Notes: generated from the sequence alone by a model not told the origin. Shown: positions 1 to 9,039, counted from the stretch's first letter. The stretch: 64,000 nt of DNA from Selenomonadaceae bacterium (GCA_022786545.1 JALFXV010000100.1:37353-101352), one strand, 5' to 3'. Translations and numbers: made by a program.

Positions 1-559
1 GCTGCTGGCCGGGATTTTCGGCACGGGCATCGCCTGTCTGCCCCTGTTGTGGCATGTGCTGAAGGATTACCAGAAGATGCGCATCATGGTTTTCCTTGAC
101 CCTAATGTGGACCCCCTGGGGTCGGGCTATCACATTATCCAGTCCAAGATAGCCATCGGTTCCGGCATGCTCTTTGGCAAGGGGCTTTTTGAAGGCACCC
201 AGAGCCAGCTGAACTTTTTGCCTGAGAACCATACGGACTTTATCTTTGCCGTGGTGGGCGAGGAATGGGGCTTTATCGGCACGGTAGTTTTGCTGCTCTT
301 GTATCTGGTGATTTTATGGCGGGGAGTGCAGATTGCCCGTCAGGCACAGGACAGCTTTGGTACTTTGCTGGCGGTGGGGATTACCTCCATGCTGGCGTTC
401 CACGTGCTGGTCAATGTGGGCATGACTGCCGGGATTATGCCGGTAACAGGCATACCGCTGCCTTTTATGAGTTATGGAGTCAGTGCGCTGACCACCAATA
501 TCTGGGCGATTACGATTCTGCTGAATATATATCTGCGCAACCAGAAGCTGCAATTTTAG
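1..559 (+). CDS. rodA: Rod shape-determining protein RodA, C-terminal part (5' end outside window)
   Basis: Partial SEDS-family peptidoglycan glycosyltransferase, an integral membrane partner of a class B penicillin-binding protein in cell elongation. The open frame runs in from the window edge (codons from base 2), so there is no start here. The visible part has the family motifs around GSGYHIIQSKIAIGSG and PENHTDFIFAVVGEEWG, several membrane helices, and the closing PFMSYGVSALTTNIWAI segment typical of RodA/FtsW. RodA is preferred to FtsW from the GSGMLFGKG and EGTQSQLNFLPENHTDF wording; FtsW is the alternative. It stops 44 bases before the radical SAM gene and is probably in the same operon. 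Confidence 0.9.
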   Translation, partial: LLAGIFGTGIACLPLLWHVLKDYQKMRIMVFLDPNVDPLGSGYHIIQSKIAIGSGMLFGKGLFEGTQSQLNFLPENHTDFIFAVVGEEWGFIGTVVLLLLYLVILWRGVQIARQAQDSFGTLLAVGITSMLAFHVLVNVGMTAGIMPVTGIPLPFMSYGVSALTTNIWAITILLNIYLRNQKLQF

Positions 560-603
560 CGTGGAAATGGCAGCTGATTTAATTAGAGAAAGAGGTATGA
601 GCT

Positions 604-2463
604 TTGATTATCAACTTGGAACCGGAGATTTTGCAGGCGGTGGAGAAGCCTGCCCGCTATACGGGGCATGAGCTGAATGCGGTGCATAAGGACTGGGAGG
701 GCGTAGCCTGCCATTTTGCCCTGGCAATGTCGGACATTTATGAGGTGGGCATGTCCAACCTGGGGCTGAAAATCCTCTATGAGGTGCTGAACAGCAGGCA
801 GGACACCGCCTGCGAGCGTGTCTATGCGCCCTGGACAGATATGGAAGCCATCATGCGGGAGAGGCAGATACCGCTGTTTTCCCTGGAGAGCTTCCATGCA
901 GTAAAGGATTTTGATTTTCTGGGGTTTTCCCTGCAATACGAGATGATTTATTCCAATATCCTGAACATGCTGGATTTGGCAGGGATTGCCATCTGGAGCC
1001 GTGACAGGGGCGAGGATGAGCCTTTTGTCGTAGGCGGCGGCCCCTGCGTGTACAACACGGAGCCTATTGCTGATTTCTTTGACTTTTTCATTCTGGGAGA
1101 GGGGGAGGAAGCCATCGGCGAGGTGGCTGGCCTGTTCAGCCAGTGGAAAAAGGAGGGGCGTCCGGGAGGCAGAAAGGGCTTTTTGAAGCGGGCCGCAGGG
1201 CTGGATGGCATCTATGTGCCGTCTTTTTATCATGCAGAGTACAATGAGCAGGGGCTCTTTGCTTCCATTGAGCCAACGGAGCCTGAGGCAAGGCCGGTGA
1301 TTTACAAGCGGCTGGTCAGGGACATGGATGCAGTGGCTTTTGTGGAAAAGCCTGTGCTGCCTTATATTGATATTGTCCATGACCGCATCATGCTGGAACT
1401 TTTCCGGGGCTGCACCAGGGGCTGCCGCTTCTGCCAGGCAGGTACTTCCTACCGGCCTGTCCGTGAGCGCAGCCGCAAGAGGCTCCGGGAGCTGGCGCGG
1501 CAGCTGATTGACGCCACCGGTTACAACGAGATATCCCTGACTTCCCTGAGCTCGGCGGATTATTCCTGCCTGGGGGAGCTGGTGGATGACCTTTTTGCGG
1601 ATTTCAAGGATGAAAAGGTGAGCTTTTCCCTGCCATCCCTGCGCATAGACAGCTTTTCCATTGATTTGGCCCACAAGCTGCAGCAGGTCAGGAAAAGCGG
1701 CCTGACCTTTGCCCCGGAGGCAGGGACTCAGAGGCTGCGGGACGTCATCAACAAGGGTGTCACCGAGGAAAACCTCATGGGGGCGGTGGAGGCCGCCTTC
1801 AGGCAGGGCTGGAAGCAGGTGAAGCTGTATTTCATGATGGGACTGCCAACGGAGACCGATGAGGATATTGTGGGGATTGCCCGCCTGGCGGAGAAGGTGG
1901 CGCAGAAATACAAGGAAGTAACCGGCAAATGGGGCGTGACGGTGACCATCAGCGTGTCCTGCTTCGTGCCTAAGCCACATACGCCTTTCCAGTGGTACGG
2001 CCAGGTTTCCCGGGAGGAATTTGAGCGGCGCCAGCGGCTGCTGCGGGCCAGCATCAGGGAGCGTGCCGTGAAGTTCAACTACCATGAGGCCAGCGTCAGC
2101 GTGCTGGAAGGGGCTATTGCCAGAGGTGACCGCCGCATCAGCCAGGTGATTTATCAGGCATGGCAGGACGGGGCGAAGTTCGATGGCTGGACTGACCATT
2201 TCAAGAACGATGTGTGGCTGGCAGCTTTTGAGAAATGCGGCATTGATTTAGAGATGTACAATCAGCGCACCCGTGAGCGGAGCGAGAAGCTGCCCTGGGA
2301 GCACACCACGCCGGGAGTCACCAAGGAGTTTTTGCTCCGGGAGTACAAGAAAGCCTTGTCCGAGGAACTGACCGATGACTGCCGCCGGGGCAGATGCTCC
2401 GCCTGCGGCGTATGTCCTTCCCTGGAGGCGAGGATTGTAGATGGGAGGCGTGAGCATGTATAA
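604..2463 (+). CDS. TIGR03960-type B12-binding-like radical SAM protein
   Basis: A 619-residue radical SAM enzyme with an N-terminal B12-binding-like domain (about residues 20-200), matching the TIGR03960 family. The 4Fe-4S binding site is visible as RGCTRGCRFCQAG (C-x3-C-x2-C) near residue 275. A second cysteine cluster, CRRGRCSACGVC, lies near the C-terminus and may hold another metal or cluster. The start is TTG at 604, preceded by AGAAAGAGG at normal spacing; the nearby ATG at 597 is in another frame. Substrate unknown; in many Firmicutes the gene sits beside the TIGR03936 gene and rng, as here, which suggests an RNA or ribosome-related role (inference). Confidence 0.9.
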   Translation: MIINLEPEILQAVEKPARYTGHELNAVHKDWEGVACHFALAMSDIYEVGMSNLGLKILYEVLNSRQDTACERVYAPWTDMEAIMRERQIPLFSLESFHAVKDFDFLGFSLQYEMIYSNILNMLDLAGIAIWSRDRGEDEPFVVGGGPCVYNTEPIADFFDFFILGEGEEAIGEVAGLFSQWKKEGRPGGRKGFLKRAAGLDGIYVPSFYHAEYNEQGLFASIEPTEPEARPVIYKRLVRDMDAVAFVEKPVLPYIDIVHDRIMLELFRGCTRGCRFCQAGTSYRPVRERSRKRLRELARQLIDATGYNEISLTSLSSADYSCLGELVDDLFADFKDEKVSFSLPSLRIDSFSIDLAHKLQQVRKSGLTFAPEAGTQRLRDVINKGVTEENLMGAVEAAFRQGWKQVKLYFMMGLPTETDEDIVGIARLAEKVAQKYKEVTGKWGVTVTISVSCFVPKPHTPFQWYGQVSREEFERRQRLLRASIRERAVKFNYHEASVSVLEGAIARGDRRISQVIYQAWQDGAKFDGWTDHFKNDVWLAAFEKCGIDLEMYNQRTRERSEKLPWEHTTPGVTKEFLLREYKKALSEELTDDCRRGRCSACGVCPSLEARIVDGRREHV

Positions 2464-3166
2464 GTATCGGGCAGAGATTACCAAGGGAGAGGAAATCCGC
2501 TATATCTCCCACCTGGATTATGCCGGGGTGATGGAGCGTGCCATCCGCCGTGCCAAGCTGCCGGCGGCCTACTCCGAGGGCTTCAATCCCCATATCAAGC
2601 TGGCATTTGCCTCGGCTTTGTCCCTGGGTGTAGTCAGCGAGGCGGAGTATATGGATTTTGAGCTTACTAAGCCCCTCTGCCAGCCGGAGGTCTTTGAAAA
2701 GCTCAGCCAGGCACTGCCGGAGGGCGTAAAGCTTTTGCGGCTGAAGCCTGTCCGGGAGCCGAAGCCCTGCAAGGGCAGGAAGCACAAGGCACTGATGGCG
2801 GAGGTGGAGGAAGCGGAATACGAGCTTCTGCTGCCGCTGGTGGAAGGGGCTGACCCGGACAAGGCAGCCAGTGCCGTCAAGGCGTACAATGAGGCGAAGG
2901 AAGCCTTTGTGCATCGCGTTACCCCCAAGACGGACAAGCAGATTGAAACCAAGCAGTACATGCTGCAGCCTGTGAAGCTGTCCCTGGCAGGGGGTATGCT
3001 GAAGCTGTACATGGATATTGCCATCACCCAGGCCGGCAGCGTGAAGCCGGGGGAGGTGCTGGAGCTTCTGGTGAAGGAGTACGGCCTGCCTGGGCTGCCG
3101 GGCAGGGTGCTCATCAGGCGCACTGCCATGAAGGGGCAGGGCAAGCCGCTGATTGAACTGGTGTGA
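2456..3166 (+). CDS. TIGR03936 family radical SAM-associated protein (DUF2344)
   Basis: A 236-residue protein of the DUF2344/TIGR03936 family, which accompanies or is fused to the TIGR03960 radical SAM protein. Family signatures seen are the opening YKYRAEITKGEEIRYISHLD and EGFNPHIKLAFASALSLGV. The start is placed at ATG 2456 because GGGAGG lies about 8 bases upstream; an in-frame ATG at 2441 has no such site. It overlaps the end of the radical SAM gene by 8 bases, implying translational coupling and a joint function. The biochemical role is not established. Confidence 0.9.
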   Translation: MYKYRAEITKGEEIRYISHLDYAGVMERAIRRAKLPAAYSEGFNPHIKLAFASALSLGVVSEAEYMDFELTKPLCQPEVFEKLSQALPEGVKLLRLKPVREPKPCKGRKHKALMAEVEEAEYELLLPLVEGADPDKAASAVKAYNEAKEAFVHRVTPKTDKQIETKQYMLQPVKLSLAGGMLKLYMDIAITQAGSVKPGEVLELLVKEYGLPGLPGRVLIRRTAMKGQGKPLIELV

Positions 3167-3230
3167 GGGCAGGAATGTTACAGGTATCCGGGCAGGCGGC
3201 TGCCTGATAAGTGATTTTGGAGGGCTTTTT

Positions 3231-4658
3231 ATGCGGTCTATTATCGTGAATGTCATGCCGGAGGAAACCAGGATTGCCGTGACGGAAAACGGCAGGCTGA
3301 CAGGGCTGGAGCTGGAACGGCCAAGGCATTCCCATCTGGTGGGCAATATTTACAAGGGAATAGTGCAGAACGTATTGCCGGGTATGCAGGCGGCCTTTGT
3401 GGATATAGGCTGGAGCAAAAATGCCTTTCTCTATATAGGTGATGGCAAGACGGCAGAGAATCCCGGCGGTGACAGGAAGAAAATCCACATCGGGCAGGTG
3501 CTGCCGGTGCAGATTACCAAGGACGAGGTGGGCAGCAAGGGACCTCGTGCCACCTTGCACTTGACCATCCCCGGCAGGAATGTGGTGCTGATGCCCAGGT
3601 CCTCCTATATCGGCACTTCCCATCGCATTGAGTCGGAGGCGGAGCGGAAGCGGCTTTATGATATTGTGACGGATGCCTGCCCTGAGGGCATGGGGGTGAT
3701 TATCCGCACCGCCGCTATGGGACAGAGCGCGGAGAGCATCAGGAGGGATATCCGCTATCTGGCGAAGGTATGGCAGTCCATCGAGGCCAGGGAGAGGATT
3801 GCCAAGAACACCGGGCTTTTGTACCGGGATGTGGATCTTGTCATCCGCATTGTCAGGGATATTTTCAATGACGATGTGGCACAGATGGTGATAGATGATG
3901 CCTCCGTCTGCCAGCGTGTGAAGGAACTGCTGAAGGACATCGATGCCGGCTGGGCGGACAGGGTGCAGCTGTATGAGGGGCGAAAGATTTTTCGCGAGTA
4001 CGGCCTTGAGGAGGAAATTGCCAAGCTGGAAAGCCGCTATGTGGAGCTGAAATCCGGGGGCTTTCTGGTGATTGACAAGACCGAGGCCATGACCGTTATT
4101 GATGTCAATACAGGCAGCTTCGTGGGGGACTTGAATCTGGCGGAGACGGCCTTCGCCCTCAATAAGGAGGCGGCGGAGGAAATCATGCGCCAGATAAGCC
4201 TCAGAGATATCGGCGGCATTATTCTGGTGGATTTTATCGACATGGAAAAGGACAGCCACAACAAGGCGCTTTTGCAGCAGCTGCGCCACCTGGCACAGCT
4301 GGACAGGGTAAAGACCAATGTGGTGGATATCACCTCTCTGGGGCTGGTGGAGATTACCCGGAAGAAATCCCGGCACAATATTGAAAACCTTCTGCATACG
4401 GCCTGCCCTGTGTGCGAAGGCTCCGGCAAGGTGCTTTCCCCGGAGGCTGTTGCCATCAAAATCTGCCGCGACATCCGGCGCATTGAGGCCAAGAAGCATG
4501 TGCCAGAGGGCTATCTGGTGCAGCTGGCGCCGGATACGGCAAACAGCCTGCGGGGCACGGATTACTTTGCCGGCCTGGCAAGGGACTTAGGCGTTTCGGT
4601 GGAGATAGAGGCAACCCGCGAGATTTACCCGGGGTGCTACGTGCTTTTGCAGAAGTAA
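3231..4658 (+). CDS. rng: Ribonuclease G/E family endoribonuclease
   Basis: A 475-residue RNase G-type enzyme that cuts single-stranded RNA in rRNA maturation or mRNA decay. An N-terminal S1-like domain (GNIYKGIVQNVLPGMQAAFV, residues about 35-125) is followed by the catalytic DNase I-like domain, with the metal-binding aspartates in TVIDVNTGSFVGD and ILVDFIDM, and the zinc-link CPVCEGSGKV near residue 405. The length fits RNase G rather than the longer RNase E, which has a scaffold tail. ATG 3231 follows GGAGGGC; upstream in-frame codons belong to an artificial extension. The gene ends 12 bases before a strong terminator. The rplU-rpmA-obg genes often found next are absent. Confidence 0.93.
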   Translation: MRSIIVNVMPEETRIAVTENGRLTGLELERPRHSHLVGNIYKGIVQNVLPGMQAAFVDIGWSKNAFLYIGDGKTAENPGGDRKKIHIGQVLPVQITKDEVGSKGPRATLHLTIPGRNVVLMPRSSYIGTSHRIESEAERKRLYDIVTDACPEGMGVIIRTAAMGQSAESIRRDIRYLAKVWQSIEARERIAKNTGLLYRDVDLVIRIVRDIFNDDVAQMVIDDASVCQRVKELLKDIDAGWADRVQLYEGRKIFREYGLEEEIAKLESRYVELKSGGFLVIDKTEAMTVIDVNTGSFVGDLNLAETAFALNKEAAEEIMRQISLRDIGGIILVDFIDMEKDSHNKALLQQLRHLAQLDRVKTNVVDITSLGLVEITRKKSRHNIENLLHTACPVCEGSGKVLSPEAVAIKICRDIRRIEAKKHVPEGYLVQLAPDTANSLRGTDYFAGLARDLGVSVEIEATREIYPGCYVLLQK

Positions 4659-4669
4659 AATATGATATG

Positions 4670-4716
4670 AAGACGGCAGGTGCCGCATTTGATGCGGTTG
4701 CCTGCCGTCTTTTTTG
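4670..4716 (+). terminator. Rho-independent terminator after rng
   Basis: A long GC-rich hairpin, with AGACGGCAGG pairing to CCTGCCGTCT and an inner CCGCAT/ATGCGG stem, ends in a run of T. It closes the rodA-radical SAM-rng transcription unit and isolates it from the surface-polysaccharide cluster. Confidence 0.92.
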
Positions 4717-4788
4717 CTGCTTCGATTTAGAAGGAACTAGCTTATCATGCACGTGAAATGCTTACCCGTTTTTCATCAGAGTTAAACA

Positions 4789-4839
4789 CCGCAAGACTGC
4801 ACGTATTTACAAAATAAAAATAGCCCTAATGTCTTGCGG
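4789..4839. repeat. 9-bp perfect inverted repeat upstream of the sugar-transferase promoter
   Basis: CCGCAAGAC at 4789-4797 is the exact reverse complement of GTCTTGCGG at 4831-4839. The arms are separated by 33 AT-rich bases, and the right arm overlaps the predicted -35 hexamer. It could be a regulator site, a DNA hairpin or the trace of an old insertion; the sequence does not decide. Confidence 0.6.
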
Positions 4840-4862
4840 GGGGGGGACAATTATGGTATGAT
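4834..4862 (+). promoter_or_regulatory. Promoter of the surface-polysaccharide cluster with a G9 run in its spacer
   Basis: TTGCGG (4834-4839), a 17-base spacer and TATGAT (4857-4862) form a sigma-70-type promoter 43 bases upstream of the sugar transferase gene. A run of nine G (4838-4846) begins inside the -35 box and extends into the spacer, so a gain or loss of one G would change the spacing. Little else between 4717 and 4905 can be named. Confidence 0.65.
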
Positions 4863-4905
4863 AGTAGACATAGGAGTTATCAACAGTTGCTTTTACAGTT
4901 AAGTT

Positions 4906-6348
4906 ATGGTGGGAAGGCTTGTGAAACAAAAATATATTGCTCAAGGGCGCAGGATTATAGTCGGGTTGCTGATTGCTGCAGATTACCTTGCTCTGCTGGC
5001 TGCCGAAATTACGGCACTGTACTTGCAGGGAATTTTCCGGGTGGATGCCAGCAATGTGATGGTGATGCCCTGGGATTATCAGTACATGTATATTCCTGGC
5101 ATGTTTTTGCTGATTATGCTCTTGGCAGATGGCTACAGGTTTAACCGGCCTTCCCTGGAAATGGCAAGGGATGTGTTCCGGGGGATATGCTTTGGATTTT
5201 TGCTTTATATGCTGATGATATTCCTGATGCGGAACAGCATGCAGGTTTCCAGGTATTATGCAGTTTGTTTTTTGGTTTTTACCTTTTTGTATGAGGCCCT
5301 GGGAAGGTATCTGGTGGGGAAAATTTTGCTGAAAGCTGGCAGATTGCATGAGCGTGTGCTTTTGATCGGGGCTGGCAAGACGGCAGAGCGGCTGGTATCC
5401 GCTTTTTCAGGGGACAGCTGTTATTGCTACAGCATAGTTGGGCTGCTGGATGACCATCCTGTATCGGAAAGCCTGCCCGGGCAGTATCCGCTGCTGGGAG
5501 GATTTGATGATGCTGCCAGGGTGATAAGGGAGCAGGAGGTGCAGACTGTCATAGTTGCTGCCCCCGGGCTCTCTGAGTCCGGCATGAAGAAGCTTCTGAT
5601 GGAGATACAGCATCTGACAGATACAGTTCTGTTTACGCCCAGCCTGGTGGGCTCACCTATGGGCAGCGTGGAAATCAGTACGCTGTTTGTGGAGCAGCTT
5701 ACCCTCATCAAGAGCAAGAATAATCTGTCACGCTGGTATAATCGCTGGTTCAAGTTTTGTTTTGATATGGTGGTCACCATTTTGGGCACAACAGTTATAT
5801 TGCCGGTTTTGTTGATTCTATCAGTCATGGTATTTATTGATAATAAGGGGCATGTATTTTTTGCTCATCGCCGTGTGGGAAGAAATGGCAGTTTTTTCCC
5901 CTGTTACAAGTTTCAGACAATGGTGTCAAATGCAGATGAGATACTTGCCAGGCATTTGTCAGAAAACGCTGCAGCCCGTGAGGAATGGGAACGCAGCTTC
6001 AAGCTGACTGATGACCCCAGAGTGACCAGGCTGGGAGCGTTCCTCAGAAAGACCAGCCTGGATGAACTGCCTCAGGTGTTCAATGTGCTGAAGGGGGAGA
6101 TGAGCCTGGTGGGGCCCCGTCCTATTGTCAGTGCCGAGGTGGAGAAATATGGTGAAAACATCCGTGAATATTACATGGTACGGCCTGGCATCACCGGCAT
6201 GTGGCAGACCAGCGGCAGGAGCGATACCACCTATGAGGAACGGGTTGCTATGGATACATGGTATGTCAGGAACTGGTCGGTGTGGATTGATATGAAGTAT
6301 CTGTTAAAGACTTTTAGTGCTGTGCTGGAGAAAAAGGGAGCGTATTGA
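4906..6348 (+). CDS. Polyprenyl glycosylphosphotransferase (initiating sugar transferase, WcaJ/WbaP type)
   Basis: A 480-residue membrane enzyme that probably moves a sugar-1-phosphate from a nucleotide sugar to undecaprenyl phosphate, the first step of exopolysaccharide or O-antigen assembly. About four N-terminal membrane helices are followed by a Rossmann-like domain (VLLIGAGKTAERL, near residue 150), another helix near 290, and the catalytic C-terminal domain with FFAHRRVGRNG, YKFQTM, KTSLDELPQVFNVLKGEMS and VGPRPI. The start is uncertain: ATG 4906 lacks a clear ribosome site, and GTG 4921 follows GGGAAGG closely. First gene of the polysaccharide cluster. The transferred sugar cannot be read from the sequence. 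Confidence 0.9.
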   Translation: MVGRLVKQKYIAQGRRIIVGLLIAADYLALLAAEITALYLQGIFRVDASNVMVMPWDYQYMYIPGMFLLIMLLADGYRFNRPSLEMARDVFRGICFGFLLYMLMIFLMRNSMQVSRYYAVCFLVFTFLYEALGRYLVGKILLKAGRLHERVLLIGAGKTAERLVSAFSGDSCYCYSIVGLLDDHPVSESLPGQYPLLGGFDDAARVIREQEVQTVIVAAPGLSESGMKKLLMEIQHLTDTVLFTPSLVGSPMGSVEISTLFVEQLTLIKSKNNLSRWYNRWFKFCFDMVVTILGTTVILPVLLILSVMVFIDNKGHVFFAHRRVGRNGSFFPCYKFQTMVSNADEILARHLSENAAAREEWERSFKLTDDPRVTRLGAFLRKTSLDELPQVFNVLKGEMSLVGPRPIVSAEVEKYGENIREYYMVRPGITGMWQTSGRSDTTYEERVAMDTWYVRNWSVWIDMKYLLKTFSAVLEKKGAY

Positions 6349-6362
6349 TGGGGTGTTACTGA

Positions 6363-7238
6363 TTGGAGATTAGGCATAAAGTTGCAATAGTAATACCGAC
6401 CTACAATGCAGGCAGGGAGTTTGGCTGCCTGCTGGAAGAGTTGGAAGGGCAGAGCCTGCCTGTTGCCTGCAAGCTGGTGATAGATTCCTCCTCAGCAGAT
6501 GGAACTGCGGAGGTTGCCAGAAAATTTGGCTGGCAGGTAAAGCGCATACAGAAGGCGGAGTTCAGTCATGGCGGTACTCGCCAGATGGCTGTTGAACTGC
6601 TACCGGATGATGCCTGGATAGTGGTTTTTCTCACTCAGGATGTGAGGATGCCAGATAGGCATAGCCTTGAAAAGTTAGTAGGTTCATTTGAAGATTTTCA
6701 TGTAGCAGCAGCCTATGGCAGGCAGCTGCCACATGAGGGTGCAAGCATCTATGCCGCAGTTGACAGGGAGTTTAATTATCCTGCTGCCAGCAGGGTAAAG
6801 AGCATGGCAGATAGCAGGGAGCTTGGCATCAAGACAACATTTCTGTCTGACTCATTTGCGGCATACAGGGTGCAGGATTTACGGAAGGCTGGAGGCTTTC
6901 CAAAAATCAATATCTGTGAGGATATGTATGTGGCAGGAAAGATGCTGCTGGCAGGAAAGCATATTGCCTATGTAGCTGAAGCGGAGGCAAGGCATTCCCA
7001 TGAGCCGAAGCTAAAGGATATGTGGAACAGGTACAGAGCGATGGGCAGGTTCCAGCAACAAAATCCGTGGATACGGGCAAGCTTCGGCAGTGCCGGTGGC
7101 GAGGGCATGAAGCTGCTCAGGTATCAGATTGGCCGTGTTCATGGAGAAAAAGGAGTATTAGGAATCGCAAAAATTATATCTATGGATTTATTCAGAGTGT
7201 TTGCATATAAACTAGGCATGTATATAGCAAAAATTTGA
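6363..7238 (+). CDS. Family 2 glycosyltransferase (rhamnosyltransferase-like)
   Basis: A 291-residue GT-A fold glycosyltransferase. The N-terminal IVIPTYNAGREFGCLLEEL and the acidic loop SSSADGT mark the nucleotide-sugar site, FLTQDVRMPD fits the metal/acceptor region, and CEDMYVAGKMLLAGKHIAYV is the usual ED motif. Overall it resembles RfbN-type rhamnosyltransferases of O-antigen clusters (family knowledge). Start TTG 6363 is the only plausible start, because in-frame upstream codons stop. It lies 14 bases after the initiating transferase and probably adds the next sugar. The C-terminal end is more AT-rich than the rest. Confidence 0.85.
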   Translation: MEIRHKVAIVIPTYNAGREFGCLLEELEGQSLPVACKLVIDSSSADGTAEVARKFGWQVKRIQKAEFSHGGTRQMAVELLPDDAWIVVFLTQDVRMPDRHSLEKLVGSFEDFHVAAAYGRQLPHEGASIYAAVDREFNYPAASRVKSMADSRELGIKTTFLSDSFAAYRVQDLRKAGGFPKINICEDMYVAGKMLLAGKHIAYVAEAEARHSHEPKLKDMWNRYRAMGRFQQQNPWIRASFGSAGGEGMKLLRYQIGRVHGEKGVLGIAKIISMDLFRVFAYKLGMYIAKI

Positions 7239-7252
7239 TGGAGTAGTTTGGG

Positions 7253-8443
7253 ATGAGGAAAGTATTTAACCAATTAGCTATAAGCTTATATTCTCTTTTT
7301 GTAAGAGTATTTCCTGGTACTAATGTACAAAGGGCGGAGTGTAAGAAAATAGTGGTATTTTTTCCTCAGCAGCTGGGTGATGCCTTGTTGTTTTCGGATA
7401 CTCTGCAACAGTTAAGTATGATATATCCTAAAGATAAGGGGTATTCTATTTACTTTATTGCTGATAGTTCAGTTAATAAGTTTTTAAAAATTGCAGTGGA
7501 TGTTAGTAGAGAAATTAATTTTGTAGATTTTGATAAAGATAAGCTATTTTCTGAGTTTACCTATTATAAGGCGTTTTACAATCAGTATTTTATGATGGTC
7601 CATCATATAGTTGTACCAAATCCAAGCAATAGTGGATTAATTATAGGGATTGTATGCAATTCGCTGCATAAAACTATTGCTATCAATACGCATCAAACTA
7701 ATATGCTGTATAGAATATTGCTGAGAGGGTTATCTGAGGATGATGTATTGGAACATAATCAGTTAATGGTTTTTGAATTACATAAACTATTATTGAATAA
7801 GCTGGGCAACAGAAAGTATAGTTCGCACATGCCGTTTATTAGAAATATGCCACATAAAAGTCATGGGAGGTATTGTGTCTTACATCCGGGAGCTAGTTTA
7901 ACGTACAAGGTTTGGCCGATAGAAAAATATCTATGTATTGCGGATTATCTGACATCTGTATTAGAGTATGATGTTTTGTTGTGTGGAGATAGTTCTGATG
8001 TGAAATATGGGAAATATATAGAAGAACAAGCAAAATTGCCATATAGAATAAAAAACTATATAGGGAAAACCAGTTATGACGAATGGATAGGCGTTATACA
8101 AGGAGCAGAATTGGTTGTGGGAAGTGATAGTGCCAGCATACATATTGCAGCAGCTTCAGGCGTTCCAAGCATAGTTATATGTGGCTTATATGATAAGGGA
8201 ATATTTTTTCCGTATGTTTTAGATGAACATTTGCCAGGGAAGGTAATGCCAAAATGTTTGATCAAAGAAATGAAATGCTGTAGTTGCAGAACTAGAAGTT
8301 ATACTGGTGCTGGCAATAAGGATTGTTATGATAAGGTAAAGAAAGGTGAGGCGGCCATTTGTGTGTCAGCTATTTCTGAAGAAGATGTCCAAAAGATTAT
8401 TTATAAAACATTAAATATTTCAGAACGGAGAGATAAAACATGA
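7253..8443 (+). CDS. Family 9 glycosyltransferase (heptosyltransferase-like)
   Basis: A 396-residue GT-B protein of the ADP-heptose:LPS heptosyltransferase family. The N-terminal FFPQQLGDALLFSDTLQQL is the acceptor-side motif, LHPGASLTYKVWPIEKY opens the donor half, and ELVVGSDSASIHIAAASGVP is the nucleotide-sugar site. Near the C-terminus a cysteine-rich patch, CCSCRTRSYTGAGNKDCYD, recalls the cysteine clusters of some GT9 proteins. It is clearly more AT-rich than its neighbours, suggesting exchange by transfer. Its TGA overlaps the gmhA start (ATGA), so the two are coupled. Probable role: adding heptose to the LPS core. Confidence 0.85.
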   Translation: MRKVFNQLAISLYSLFVRVFPGTNVQRAECKKIVVFFPQQLGDALLFSDTLQQLSMIYPKDKGYSIYFIADSSVNKFLKIAVDVSREINFVDFDKDKLFSEFTYYKAFYNQYFMMVHHIVVPNPSNSGLIIGIVCNSLHKTIAINTHQTNMLYRILLRGLSEDDVLEHNQLMVFELHKLLLNKLGNRKYSSHMPFIRNMPHKSHGRYCVLHPGASLTYKVWPIEKYLCIADYLTSVLEYDVLLCGDSSDVKYGKYIEEQAKLPYRIKNYIGKTSYDEWIGVIQGAELVVGSDSASIHIAAASGVPSIVICGLYDKGIFFPYVLDEHLPGKVMPKCLIKEMKCCSCRTRSYTGAGNKDCYDKVKKGEAAICVSAISEEDVQKIIYKTLNISERRDKT

Positions 8444-9039
8444 GAGAAGAATGGGTTAACAATTTATTGAATGTAAAGCATGATTTGCTGAACGAGATAG
8501 CCAGAGATGGCGGATATCTTGACCAGGTGCTGGCAGCGGCAGAGGTCATGACTGATGCCATAAAAAGCGGTCACAAGATTTTGCTGGCTGGTAATGGGGG
8601 CAGTGCGGCAGATGCCCAGCATTTTGCGGGGGAGATTGTCGGCAGGTTTTTAGTGGAGCGAGAGGCCCTTCCAGCTATTTCCCTTTGCGTTGATCCATCT
8701 GTGATGACCTGCATAGGCAATGACTATGGTTATGACGAGGTATTTGCCAGACAGCTGGCAGGCCTGGGAAATGAGGGGGATGTGTTTATTGGCATTTCTA
8801 CCAGCGGCAATTCTGCCAATATCTATCGGGCGATGGAGATTGCTAAGACGAAAAATATTAAGACGGCAGGACTTTTGGGACGGGACGGCGGAAGGATTAA
8901 GGACATAGCTGACATAAGTCTGATTGTGCCATCTGAAAGTACGCCTCGGATACAGGAAATACATGGCTTTACTGTACATTTGCTGTGCGAGATTATTGAA
9001 AAAAATATTTTTGCAGGGGAGAAGAAAGTTCATGAGTAA
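8440..9039 (+). CDS. gmhA: D-sedoheptulose-7-phosphate isomerase
   Basis: A 199-residue SIS-domain enzyme converting sedoheptulose-7-phosphate to D-glycero-D-manno-heptose-7-phosphate, the first committed step to ADP-heptose. Key motifs: LLAGNGGSAADAQHFAGEIVG (phosphate-binding serine), ISTSGNSANI and a C-terminal EIHGFTVHLLCEIIE with the catalytic-type histidine. Length matches the family. ATG 8440 follows CGGAGAG and overlaps the preceding gene by 4 bases; the 3' end overlaps hldA by 8 bases (ATGAGTAA). The tight packing with hldA and hldD fixes the role. Confidence 0.95.
   Translation: MREEWVNNLLNVKHDLLNEIARDGGYLDQVLAAAEVMTDAIKSGHKILLAGNGGSAADAQHFAGEIVGRFLVEREALPAISLCVDPSVMTCIGNDYGYDEVFARQLAGLGNEGDVFIGISTSGNSANIYRAMEIAKTKNIKTAGLLGRDGGRIKDIADISLIVPSESTPRIQEIHGFTVHLLCEIIEKNIFAGEKKVHE

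Noticed and set aside
583-2199. 538-codon open frame on the minus strand
   Set aside because: It is a shadow of the radical SAM gene: no ribosome site, low-complexity H/Q/L-rich product, and the plus frame has clear family motifs.
3114-4499. 461-codon minus-strand frame opposite rng
   Set aside because: Shadow of the RNase G gene; the product is rich in H, Q and P with no motif.
4789-4839. Invertible promoter switch between the 9-bp inverted repeats
   Set aside because: The promoter lies outside the 33-base segment, and no recombinase gene is nearby.
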